The translations under genes were made by a program, and so were the position numbers. Below, in pieces: positions 1-11,879 of a DNA stretch of 64,000 bases. The stretch's first letter is position 1; the number at the start of each line of letters is the position of its first letter. Source of the stretch: Citrus sinensis (taxonomy: Eukaryota > Streptophyta > Magnoliopsida > Sapindales > Rutaceae); contig NC_068558.1 of the NCBI RefSeq assembly GCF_022201045.2, positions 41,869,501-41,933,500 on the forward strand, given 5' to 3'. The notes beneath the pieces are model-generated. The model worked only from the letters and a program-made list of their open reading frames with translations, did no database searches and was not told the origin of the DNA.

Positions 1-1352
1 CAAAAGTAGTTAGTTGATACAAATGTGAAAAGAAATGTGGTGTAAAGTATATGTTAAAATTTTATAAGGTAAAATAAAAGTAGTACAGTGATAATTTTTC
101 TTAATTTTATTTTGAATGGTTAGCAACGCACATTTTTGTTACTCCTTTTCGTAACGGAAAATTGAAGAATTTGAGTGAATAAAATTGCAATGGAGGTTCA
201 TGACCAAAGGTGTGTTTGAAAAAGGAATTAATAAGGAATCAAGGGGGTATCTTCATATTATTACTCAAAACAATCGCCAATAACACCTAGTCGAATGAAA
301 TTGAGGAAAGGAATTCTATACCTATTATTACGAAGCACAAACGTGCACTTGATAAAAGAAAAAGAAAACAGTGGAACCGCGTGTCACCATTATCAAAGGA
401 GATTAGGACACTAGTACTAAGCAATAGGATTAATATTTGCGATCTTTTATAAATCTTGTACTACTTATATTTTAGTATTATTGTATGATTATAATTTTAT
501 TATTTTTATTTTTTTAATTTATTGATTATCAATCACGTTAATAAAATTTGCTCAGAAGAAAATTATATCAAGAGAGGACCATGATCCTATTAAAGGTTAA
601 GTTACATAAATAAAAAACTAATTTTTTCTTTTATGATTTAGTTATTGCTTATAAAAAAATTAAGAGATTATCAGAAACTATTTTAGGTCAACTATAAAAA
701 TCATTTTCTATCCGCAAAAAATTTTATTTGTTGGGTTAAATCCAACTAATTATTCAAATTACAAACACAATTAACACAATAATGAGTTTTAAAGAATCCT
801 TGTTGGACTTACTGAATTTAAATAATGTTATTAAGTTGTTTGGGATTGTTTTATGTCTTGCGCTTGAACTAAAATCATATCAACATCATGGATTTTTTTT
901 TGCCCCCCTTAAGCAGAGTTATTACTTTCTTGAACAAATATTCTGCTGTTGAGAAAATTAATTTAGATAATTTGTCAGGTATAAGTGAGAGATGGTCCAT
1001 AGACAATTACAGGGCTCTGTGATTGGAGGCGCAAAGTGATGGAGGAGATGCAACAAGTTGCATTTGGATTGGCGGCTGCCGTAAGAAGCCCCCATAACTA
1101 TTTACAAGAAAAGGGCAGAGGAATCACAGAGCAGAGAAAAATTAACCCCATTTGCATGAGATGATGAATGAACGTTAAAGGCGTCCATTCAATAACACCA
1201 CTCAGTTTCTGATCTGTCCGATAAATTCAAGTGGGGGACTCACTGACTTACTGACTCTAGCTTTTAAGTCACCGAATCCTTCCGCATTGGCCACAGCAGA
1301 TCAGTAACGTATGTGATCGTCCAAGCTTACTAGCTACTCGTTAACTCTTTCA

Positions 1353-1360
1353 TATAAAAT
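1353..1360 (+). promoter_or_regulatory. TATA-like box of the C2H2 gene
   Basis: TATAAAAT lies about 510 bases before the ATG. If used, transcription would start near 1385 and leave a leader of about 480 nt, long enough to contain an intron. The assignment is by position only. Confidence 0.35.
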
Positions 1361-1683
1361 AATAATAACAATTAATCAGCTACCAACTGAGAAAGAACAA
1401 AGAGTTAATTGCCCATTTCCCAATTCACGCACATCCCTTTCAACCAATCACTCTCTTTACTTGGACATGCAGAATTTGTCATAAACAAGCATTACTTAAT
1501 ACTTACCAGTTACCACCTCTCTCTCTCTTATCTCTTCTGTTCCCAAGCCCATACAGCTCCTTGTTTCAACTTTCAAGCAACTCCCCTTATTTGTTAGTTC
1601 CACAGTCTCTCTTAACATTTTTCTACTCTTCATAATTTTATTATCTTCTTATTTCTCAAGTGAACTCACTTTATAGTTTATAT

Positions 1684-1704
1684 ACACACACACACACACA
1701 CACA
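1684..1704. repeat. (AC)n microsatellite
   Basis: About ten AC units within the pyrimidine-rich leader region, flanked by TATA and ATATA runs. Confidence 0.9.
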
Positions 1705-1863
1705 TATACATACTTGTATTCAGTATTTTCTACTGTAGCTCCATTATTTGAAGGTCCTTCTTTTTTTCTTATTCTGTTTTGAGTTTTGTATATTTGTTTC
1801 CTTATCTTTTCTGTTTCCCTTTTCCCATAACGTAACTATATATTTTCTCTTTTGGTTACAGAA

Positions 1864-2469
1864 ATGGGAGATGATCATCATCGTGGGAAAGTTTCAGCAG
1901 AAGCCAATGTAGATGATTCATCACCAAGAGTGTTTCCATGTTTATTCTGTTCGAGGAAATTTTACAGTTCACAAGCATTAGGAGGCCACCAAAACGCTCA
2001 CAAGAAAGAAAGAACAGCTGCAAGAAAAGCTAAACGTGTTGCATCAGATCATCTTCATCAATATGCTTCAACAACTCCATCGCTGCCGCCAATGGTGTTT
2101 GCCCCAAGCCATCATCACCACCATATGGGCCAGCAGCTCATGCACCCATCATCAATGTACATATCAGCACACAGCTCCAACTTTGGCTATTTTCCTACAC
2201 AACAGCACTTCGCATCATCATCAGATAGGTCTAAATCCAACGGTGCAGCAGCAAGGTTCGATCATCAAAACAACACTGTGGTGCTTTGCGGAGGGAATTA
2301 TTATCACAGCGATCATCAAGGTGATGATCAGAGAAGTTTATTGAACTGGCAGAGGAGTATAAGATTTGATAATGGAGGTGGGATATTGTCACAGAATCAA
2401 ATTATTGAGAGTGTTGCTAATGCTGATAAGGGTAAAGATTCAAAGCTTGATTTATCACTTCATTTATAA
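1864..2469 (+). CDS. LATE FLOWERING-like single C2H2 zinc-finger repressor
   Basis: Intronless gene of 201 residues. One C2H2 finger is seen near the N-terminus: Cys26, Cys29, His42 and His46, with the plant-specific QALGGH signature in the recognition helix. A basic stretch ([12 protein letters not shown]) follows and could act as a nuclear localisation signal. The middle is rich in His, Ser and Gln. The protein ends in LDLSLHL, an EAR repression motif of the LxLxL type, so it is expected to be a nuclear DNA-binding repressor. The frame is open upstream to a TTG, but the first ATG is at 1864, directly after a splice-acceptor-like ACAG. Arabidopsis relatives include LATE (At5g48890, recalled) and the ZFP1/3/4/7 group. 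The orthology to LATE rests partly on the neighbouring pectate lyase and LPA66 genes. Confidence 0.88.
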   Translation: MGDDHHRGKVSAEANVDDSSPRVFPCLFCSRKFYSSQALGGHQNAHKKERTAARKAKRVASDHLHQYASTTPSLPPMVFAPSHHHHHMGQQLMHPSSMYISAHSSNFGYFPTQQHFASSSDRSKSNGAAARFDHQNNTVVLCGGNYYHSDHQGDDQRSLLNWQRSIRFDNGGGILSQNQIIESVANADKGKDSKLDLSLHL

Positions 2470-5075
2470 AGAAATCAAGGATCAAGGAAAGTGGTAGGTG
2501 ACAGTAAGAGTGAGAGACCTAGCTAGCCAATAGCCAAATGGGAGTTTTCACTTAGGAATATTATTATTGAATGTTGTTAATTTCACCTTTGGCTTATTGC
2601 TTAGCATGTCTTTACAATAAAGATTTTATGACATCCGGTCGATGACTCAAGTCATTTTTTTGCACATGGTAACCTGTTCCCTTCCAATTAATAAGTGATA
2701 ATGAGAACAAGATATGAATTCTGTTTCTGACGTAAGTTTGTTCTGAACACTGAATCAATGATTGTTAGATAAGATAAATAAAAAAATAAAAATTTTAAAC
2801 AACTCTAATCATCGTCAGCTAAAACTCAATTCATCACTGAATCTTAATTCATACAAATCACTACTAGATAAGAATGTGTTCATGTAAATTCCCAAGCGAA
2901 GTGTGCCACTCAAAAAGTCACGCTTGGAACAATAGGGCGGCGTTTCATATGAACTGGGCAAATATTTGCCAAACGCGGGCTGGCCCATATCTTAGCTTTT
3001 CTGAAGAGACGGGCCACTATAGTAGCACCTTCCTTGCTTTCTATTTGTAATTTGATTACCAATAAATTGATTTTTGTTTCATATTTTTCATTAATAATTT
3101 TATTTTGAATTACTAATCCAATAAAGATAAAATTGCTTCCGCTTACTTCCAAAGTGTACATTACTAATGCAAGGGTGATCTCAAATGCTCAATTGGACTA
3201 AGGGTCTATTTGGTAATGAGATGACATAACTTTTAAACTATAATAATTGCGGGATAAAAATTATATTTTTCAAAGAAAAATTTATTATTGAATGGTGGTA
3301 AACAATTTTTTTTTGTTAATTATTGAAAGAAAAAGATGAAATAAATAAATAAAACGGCAACTGAGATGTGGCATTGGGTTTTATCAAACACCTCAAAGGA
3401 GAAAAAAGTGAAAAACCCACCTTTGGAATGAATGACTATGGGCAATATGAGCTTCTATCGATCATCAACTGTTTATCATTATCTATCTGTAATTAGTTTA
3501 CAGATGATGTTTCATGCGAATTTGCATGTCCTATACGCCAGTGTCGAGCCTCTTTTACATTCAAGAATGTGGGACAAACATAATCAACTGAAGTAATTGA
3601 AATATGATTGGATTGATCCATATGTGACAGCCATAAACTAGAAGTGGGGCTGGATACTTTGCGAAAATGAGTAAATGGTCCAGCGACAAACACAACCAAA
3701 AGTGATATACGAGTAGCTAGACTTGGGTCAGCTAGCTTGCCGAATTGTAGACAAAACAAGTACAAGTCAGCAGAACAATAAACCCACATGGTATGTATCA
3801 TTTTCTGGCGATAACCATGTGGACATCAATCAATAATCTTAATGTGTATAAATAAATAAGTTAATCCAATAAACATTTGTACACGTGTCGCACTCTTGTT
3901 GCTGTATTTTGGCATTATGGTTTGATGGTGCACAAACATATATAATAAGATTTTACAGGTTACATGTGCACTTCATTCTTTTGGCTAGGTTGGATTTGGT
4001 GGCAAAATGTGTTCCTCTTGTTTCAATTCAAGTCTAAACTTCAATAATTATTCGAAACGAACAAAATAATGGAACACAAAAAGTATTTGGGGGCATTTGC
4101 TGAGTTCATGGCACAAATGCCGCACTCAAATCAATGATGATACGGTGAACTTGCTTCTTGTTCTTGTTCTTCAAGCTACCTTTTCATCGATGACTCAAGT
4201 CAATTGTAGACGTGTTGATAGGGTCCTGGGGAAAGAAAGCCCAAGCAATGACGCAAATTCCAACAAGCCAGCCAATGTATGGATGTCACTGTTATAGGCA
4301 AAGCAGCCACAATTTTAGTAATTTGACAGTCAAAGGCAACTTCAAATGATCTCAAAAAATCAAAGTGATCCATCTGATCTGCTTATTAGTTCTTTGAATA
4401 TTTTGTAATGCGCTGACTACGGCCACTTCGGTTTAGGGTAATCATCACCATCCACTTCAAATTGCACGCTAGAATTTGTCGTGGGGTTAGCGAGCAAAAG
4501 CTTGAAATTCAATCACTTGTTATGGAGAAGCAATTAAAGCTTCTGAGATTAAAATTATGTTGCATATTTGGTAAATTAAAAAGAGTTTTAATTGTGTTCA
4601 AATTCTACAAAACCTCCCATTTGAATTAAACTTTCACCCTGTCGATGATTAAACTAAACCTTCTTCAAAAAATTTCTTCCGATCAATCTAAACACTTTAA
4701 AGTTAAGAAATTATTAAGAACTTGCAATTTGCATGCCCACAACCGCATGCGATTTGATTTGTCTGTATTTTGTAAAAACTAGGCGTGAAATCATGGTTTA
4801 AAGATGACATGAGCAAGTACGTCGAATAGATACACACAACGTACGGTGCATAATGTAAGTGTTTTAATAGTATTTAAGGATATTACATTATAACTAACCA
4901 AAAAAAAAAAAAGGAATATTATTAATTGTTAAAGAACTATGAATAACATGGACCGCCATTATTGATCAAAAGCTTCGTTACCATCCCGAAAATTTCGGAC
5001 AGGCAATAAATGGGGTTCGTGTCAGGAATTATAACATATATATAATCTTTCCTTTTAAAAAAAGTGTATTTTATC

Positions 5076-5195
<120 letters not shown>

Positions 5196-6576
5196 ATATT
5201 TTATATGTATCTAGATGGCTAGACTCGCTAGCATGTGGTATATTTGCATGAAACCCTAAAATATGTTGGCTTGTTTATTATCATTGGATAAGGAGCAATC
5301 ATAGGGGATGATTTGGAATCTGGATTGGTGTGCTTTGTATTAATTTTTTTTTTTTTTATAAATAAAGTGAAATTCTTTATCTTTTGGCACGTAGAGAGAA
5401 TTCAAATATTCGCAACCTAGCTATCCCATTATTTTTTATAAAATAAAAAAAAGTTTAATTAAAGGCTATCGAAGTAACAAGATTCTATATATATATATTA
5501 TTTATATGTAATATGCTCAAGTGAAACTTACAAGGTTCATTAGGTCAAGTCACATGCCACAACCTCAAAACTACGTGATACGTGCTGGGATGAAATGTCT
5601 TGTGTAAATTGTAATCGATATACCAAACAATCATAGGAAACAAAATGTAAAGGAAATATTTTGAAATTAATAAATATATAACGTGCAGCATGAATCTGAT
5701 TAAGTAGAATATAAACTAAAATGTGTATATATATATATATATATATATAGTTGAAGATAATTATGATTAGAATACACTATGCTAATTTAAAGTCAATGTT
5801 CATTTCCTCTTGCCTTTTAACTTTTGGATTTAATAAGTAACGGAGAAAGTTTTGTTATATACTATATTTACAATTCAGCTCATTGATAATGAAATGAAAT
5901 TAATTCATATATGCACGCTTATAATTAACTATTGCTTATAATATTATGTTGATAAACTCACCGAACATCACATGGGACGTGGCCCATTGATTATGTTTGT
6001 GGAAGTTTTTTCCTTTAGCTCGTAATTTGATTTTGATTATGAAGGAAATAGATAGTTAGCTCAATAATGGATTGTATTCACATCTTCACGTACGATGAAG
6101 AACTTAAATAATATATATTAGAAATATAACAACACTATATCAAATTTGTTCTAGCACCGGCCAACACAATTTTAAGTTTAATTTTGGCCGCCCCTTGTCG
6201 ACGGTGATGAAACCTCAGGGCCGGCGGCTGCCATCGCCGCAGGCCACAAAAACATGAGGAGAAGAAAAATTCCTTAAAATACAAAAGAGTTTGCCACAAT
6301 TTCAAATGTATTTCACCTAATATTTTTCTTAATTCCAGAAAACAACCACCAGTTATTCAATTCTCGGTGATAATATAAAAAATTTAATCATTAATCGAAA
6401 ATGAATTCGATTAGTAATGATCCAACAGAAGAATCTTGCCATGCCACCTGTATATTATAGGAAAAAAAAATTACATTACGGGTAAAAAGCCCAAAAATGT
6501 TGGGTTGCTTAAAATGATCAGAATTGTTCGGTTTTCAATTTCAAAATACATGTTCTTCTGAAGAAAATTAAGATGT

Positions 6577-6652
6577 GTTAAAACATCATTGTGTGTCTGT
6601 GTACGAGAGCGCGTGTGCGTGTGCGAGTTAAAACACCACTGTGTGTGTATTG
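6577..6652. repeat. 50-bp tandem duplication, GT-rich
   Basis: GTTAAAACATCATTGTGTGT recurs 50 bases downstream as GTTAAAACACCACTGTGTGT, with GTGTGC-rich sequence between. It looks like a small local duplication that has diverged. Confidence 0.6.
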
Positions 6653-7824
6653 GGATATTCATTGAAATGTTGTTAGTCATTAATGTCATCTAAATAGTAT
6701 TAATATTGATGATATTATTAATTATTAACTTACTATTTTTATAGCTCATGTCACATCATTAAATATTTCAATTGAGTATCCACACTAAGTAAGCATATTA
6801 TTACGCATTCCATATAACTCAATTGAGAGAATTTGGAACAGCTGAAATTAAAGAGATATTTAGGTTAAAATTGTTAATAAAAAAGCTCAACCCTAAATTA
6901 AACTTGAAGACGATAGTTACAAAGAAGCATCAGCTCCCTCAAGTGAAATGTGGATCCAATTTTAAAATTATATGCATCCCAAATAATCGCATAAGAAGCC
7001 ATGAATGAGATAAGATTGAAAATAGAAATCAATTAAAGAACATGAGCATGGTTGATATCGAGCACAATATCTCTAATATCAGATTAATGAAACTGTTCAA
7101 CCCAAAAATTTAAACTAGTACTTAAGTAAGGGAACTTATAACAACATAGATCGTACAATACATCAACCATATAACTTAGTGATTACACAAATAATACAAT
7201 TAAAATTAATAAAAACATCGAACTTAAAGTAGTTAAATCTTTTACAAGTAGTTGATGACTTAAATGGTTACGTTAGGTTAGCGTTATTAAGCACATTATA
7301 ACCATTATATATATATATATATATATATATAATGATTTGTTAGGTAATTTTGAGCAACATCCCTATGCACTGCAAAGAAATCCAACAAAAAGTTACCTTT
7401 CTCTGAGGTCAACTTCAACTCCATTATGTTGGTTGAGCGTGAAGAACAACTAATTCAATATTATAATAGAATTTCATTTTAAAATTTTGACTAAACAATT
7501 AATTTCTTTGTCAAAACAAGACGTGGCTTGATCTAGTGATCTTCATTCTATTCAATTAGTTTTTGGTTTTTGATAGAGATGGGGACGAAGTGGAGGCATT
7601 TGGTTAGGGATATTGAACCAATTGTGCTCTCTTTGTCAAAGCAAGCTAACCTGAACACAAGAAGTCATTTTCCCGTATTTTCCCATCGATTGTGTTTGTT
7701 TCAGTTCCACTTTCTTTCTTACCAAATATTTTAACAATTATGGGCTATAATAATTCTAATTGTAATGCTAATTAACTTTCACTCTTGCAATAAATAATCA
7801 TTCCACTAATCATATATAAATTCA

Positions 7825-8226
7825 TGTTTGATATGATTTATCTAATGGTCATAAGTGTTTATTTAATCTCATAAGCTCTTATCATATTTTTTTTTTATTA
7901 TTGTTTGGTAATTTTTTTTAGTAGAGGTTAAATAAACTATTTTGTCTCTACTAGTAAAAGCTCAAATTTTGGGCTTTTGGGAGTAGAAGTTAAAAAAAAA
8001 AATTAAACGTTAAAATATCCAAAATATCATCTACTTATTTGATAATCTTATTTTATTTTTTTCATAATATAACTTTAAAAAATTTGCCTATTAAAGTAAT
8101 TTTATAGATTTTTAATAAAAGCTCTTATTAACAATCAAACAACTAAAATTTTTTAGGTAAAAGTTCTATTTGTAAAAACTTTACTTAAATAAGCTCTACT
8201 TAAAAAACTGTACCAAACGGAGCCTA
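7825..8226. mobile_element. MITE-like element, copy 1
   Basis: About 400 bp, non-coding and AT-rich. It is closely similar along its length to 44534-44961 in the same orientation. Both begin near GATATGATTTAT and end in CCAAACGGAGCCTAA. The GTTTGRTAYRR-like start and TTTGGTACAG-like end (reversed) look like degenerate terminal inverted repeats. It is non-autonomous, and I cannot assign the superfamily with certainty. Confidence 0.7.
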
Positions 8227-11200
8227 AGTGAGATTTAAACACATCTTTTGTCACAAATAACGGCTTACAATGGATTAAAAAAAAAAAAACAAAGTCATAG
8301 AGATGAGCCACCACTAATCCTATATTTTCAATATCTAAATAATCAATTAGTACCCATTAATGTTTTATGAAATATTAGTTTTTTTTAAATAGTAAAGAAA
8401 ATGAAATTGCCCATTCCAAAATTTGGGTAACAAGCAGCTCGCCTTGATTAGCGGTGAGAAGCCATGTGATGCGACGGCTTTTGTGCTGCTGTTGTGGCAA
8501 TTACACCTAAACAACTTCCTAACCTATCAATTCAATACACAAATCAATTAAAAATTAAAAATTCTTTACATGTAGTTTCATAAATGGAAGTGGAAGTTGG
8601 TCGGAAAGCTGTAGTACTTCAGAAGTTCACTTTCATATTTTATAATTGGGATTTTAAAAAAAAAATAGAAATGGAAGTAATAAAAGGAAATATCATTTAT
8701 TAGGTAGGCTTCGTTTTCAAGCTCGAGAGTATTGGAATTAATGGTGTTATTAATGGGCCTCAATCGGATCACATTGAGTGGTCCATTGATGAATTTATGA
8801 TCTAGTCAGCGTCAGTCATATTTTTGTTCTTTCATGATCTTTTTTTCTTCCCCCTTTTTTTCCTTCTCTAAAAAAATAATAATTTCTTTTTAATCATGTT
8901 TTTTTAGCAATAGGAAATTGTGGAGAAAATGTTACAGATTTGAGCGTTGATGTGTGTAGCTCAAACCCATTGACCTAGATCAGAGAAATTAGAAAGAGAT
9001 AGATGAGAATGGGCATTTTATTCGTCTATGATTTAAAGTTAGAAACATAAATTGAACTAAAATTATTTTTCAAGTATATAATTAATCTCCTCCAATTTAT
9101 GTGAGATTTTTATTTTGAATCTCAAATAGTCAAATTTATCTTTTGTATCAATATCCAAAAACTTTTAATAACTGAAATGTTGAATCAATTAGATCAAACT
9201 AACTTATCTGAAAGTTTAGTTAGTTACTTGTATGATTGGTGTTGATTTCTTTGCACACAAAATTAACGCATACTAAAGGGAAATAATTTGAGGTGTAGCG
9301 TCTAAGCTTATACCAAGTTACCAACTCTAACAACATTTTTTTTTTCTACCCTTTTTTTTAAAAAAAAAATCAATCAGATTGAAGAGTTGCGTTTTTTTAG
9401 TTGAACTTAAATTTTAAACAATTACTTGAGATAGAGATAATCTTGATTAATATAAATATTGATTAATGATGTGAGATCATTATGTTTTTAATTATTTTTC
9501 CTGTTTCTAATAATTTCCAATCATAAAAATGAAACCAAAACTCAGTCAAAGTATACAAAACGATTGCGATAACACCTCTATTGAACTTTAAAAAAAAAAC
9601 GATAACATGTTTTACGGGTTGTTATGCGTCAACATAGCAACCTAATCATAAAATTCGAATAAATTAATTAATAAATAAACTATGGAAAATGTCACTAAGA
9701 GTCTAATTAACACCTTCGAAATTTGCTTAAATATACACATACAGTTCTATTGATCTTAGAAATAATAATATAGGTCTATTTGTTTGGACATCTGTGACCT
9801 TTGACTATGATCAAACTGAATATCATATGAATATAATTTCGTAAAAATTTGTTTTGTGTAATTATTTTTTAAATCAATTGAATCTATGTATGCAATTGAA
9901 CAGTTTTTTTTTAGGATTTTGGTGGCTTTTCCTCGTAATAGCATTTTCACAATTTTTACAGAAAAAATTATCTACTTACATTTATTATTATTACATTCAT
10001 TAGTTTATACATGAAGTATATATAAAGCCCACCAACTGAATATTAATTATTGCCCCCAATTATTAGTCTAACCTAGATGATCCATCTGCACTCGCGATAT
10101 ATCTGTGCTGCGACCAACCAAAAAAAAACTTTTATGTCACCACAAAATTGATATATAGTATTGTAATTAATGACGTTGAGCCACATGTGAATGATGTCTT
10201 TAGTCTGCTGACAAATTTTTCTCGTTTTATTGTAGATTATTTTATCGGGCACAAAATACATCAATATAATTATGACTCTAAAAACGATATGTAATTAATA
10301 CTCTATGCATATATAGTTATGAGAAATGGATCATAAATCGCACGAAGAATTCCTTTGATTTCATTTACTGAAGCTCATGTTGGATTTTCTTTTTCCTTGA
10401 AATAAAAATTGTTATCAATGTTAAAGAGAGACACGGTCCCTTGATTTAATGTATTTGTACGGCAAGTTAAGGTAATGAGACCATTTTGAACAACAATTGC
10501 TTAACGATTGAAAGCGGCCAACAAAAATACAAATAATCAGAAGATCATTACAACAAAAGCATCCCTCTTTCATAATTCTCGCACTTCTGTGTACTTACAA
10601 AAGATACTTTGATACAAAAAATGATGGGACACTTGTATATATTTTGAAATGTTGAAAATATGAGTCCTAATATCTATAGTCATCCCCTTTATGAGTGTGC
10701 TGCTGATTTCTTATCAACCAATCACATCATGCTATCATTTACATTAAGGTCATGCTGTAATTGTATTGATCTAAAACAAAACATGCAGAATAATCAAATT
10801 ATTGGTTCTGATTGATTAAAACAAATATTATTGGTTTTTTCCCCCCCAAGATTGTCAGTGGTTTAACCACAAAAAAAAAAAAAAAAAAAAATCAAAATTT
10901 ACAGGCACATTTTGTACACACAGCCTTATCTGAGCAATTGCTATGAAATTTTCCGATTATGAAAATTAGTGAAACATATTGAACCACATGTTATGCCATT
11001 GTGACCGACAATTTGAACCCATCCAAGTTATGGGCACTCGACATTGCGCGTCCAATCACCAAAACGGACCTCTTCGATTTGCTCTCAGAAAACCTTCTAG
11101 ACGGGATCAAATGTTCTCGAATGCATCAACTCATTTATTGAAAATTTTATTTTGAAAATCAGTTTTGGTCCTTAATTATTATTATTATTATTAATGATGC

Positions 11201-11271
11201 ACGTTAATGCAAAATTTCAGCTCGGGAATATACAACCGGTGAAGTAGCGAATCGGGAGTCCGCAATCTTCC

Positions 11272-11318
11272 TCGACGGTTGACACATAAGTGCCGTACAC
11301 TTATGTGACACCTGTCGA
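11272..11318. promoter_or_regulatory. Inverted repeat upstream of the pectate lyase
   Basis: The core arms CACATAAGTG and CACTTATGTG are perfectly complementary around a 5-base spacer (CCGTA). Pairing extends outward imperfectly through TCGAC/GTCGA to about 21 bases per arm. It lies about 430 bases upstream of the TATA box. The function is unknown: it could be a protein-binding palindrome or the remnant of a foldback element. Confidence 0.6.
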
Positions 11319-11397
11319 CTGACGGCCTTATTCTATTCTATTATTCAGCCAATTCGTACGCATTAGCCTCAATTTCAGTTAATCGGCGACATTGTCG

Positions 11398-11542
11398 ACG
11401 TGGCAATGTGTCATTCGGCTCCATTGACTGATGTGAAAATATAAATAAAGCTGAGTTGGCGACGGTGGTCCGGACGTGGTTAGCTGCTGAGTTTCAGAGG
11501 GAGATGGCGGGGCACGTGAGATACCGACGCACTTGGCACGTG
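11398..11542 (+). promoter_or_regulatory. ACGT-core cluster (ABRE/G-boxes) of the pectate lyase promoter
   Basis: ACGTGGC is at 11398, ACGTGG at 11474, and CACGTG is at 11513 and 11537, the last within the palindrome GCACGTGC. Four ACGT cores fall within 150 bases and within 330 bases of the TATA box. bZIP and bHLH factors of the ABA, light and PIF pathways bind such sites. Regulation by them is inferred. Confidence 0.6.
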
Positions 11543-11718
11543 CGAGGAGTAAAGTCTTTTTTTTCGAAGGGAGAGAGAGAGAGAGAGAGTCAGTTAGCGG
11601 CAGTTAGGAAGGTTGTTAAGTGGTAGGGTTAATTGCACCTAACCATGGTTAATAGCTAAACTGGAGATTTAACGGAGTTAGGCATTACTAGTATTAGGCT
11701 ACCGAACGTACTTTTCGC

Positions 11719-11727
11719 TATATAAAG
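11719..11727 (+). promoter_or_regulatory. TATA box of the pectate lyase gene
   Basis: TATATAAAG lies about 155 bases before the ATG. The resulting leader carries GA-rich tracts around 11808-11830, as is common in plant 5' UTRs. Confidence 0.7.
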
Positions 11728-11879
11728 ACGACTTCCCCAGAGCTTTTTATTTGACTCAATTTCGTTCCATTTTTTTTCATTCTCCCAATTTATTAACACG
11801 CGGAGAAAGAGAGAGAGAGAGAGAGAGAGCCACTGTCACGGTGAAAGAGAGAACGAGAGAGAGCTCTGAAGCAGCAACA

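Larger units (their letters stand above)
1..1863. other. Upstream region of the C2H2 gene
   Basis: No convincing coding region is visible. The sequence is AT-rich. The last 500 bases are pyrimidine-rich and probably hold the promoter and 5' leader of the zinc-finger gene. The short open frames here lack recognisable protein character. Confidence 0.6.

Noticed and set aside
1852-1863. TTG-initiated extension of the C2H2 protein (likewise for the receptor kinase, ABI3 and the glycine-rich protein)
   Set aside because: Nuclear plant genes rarely start at TTG, and an ATG in good position follows in each case.
3493-3801. Minus-strand frame of 102 codons
   Set aside because: No recognisable motif, no promoter signals, and the AT-rich flanks show no further exons.
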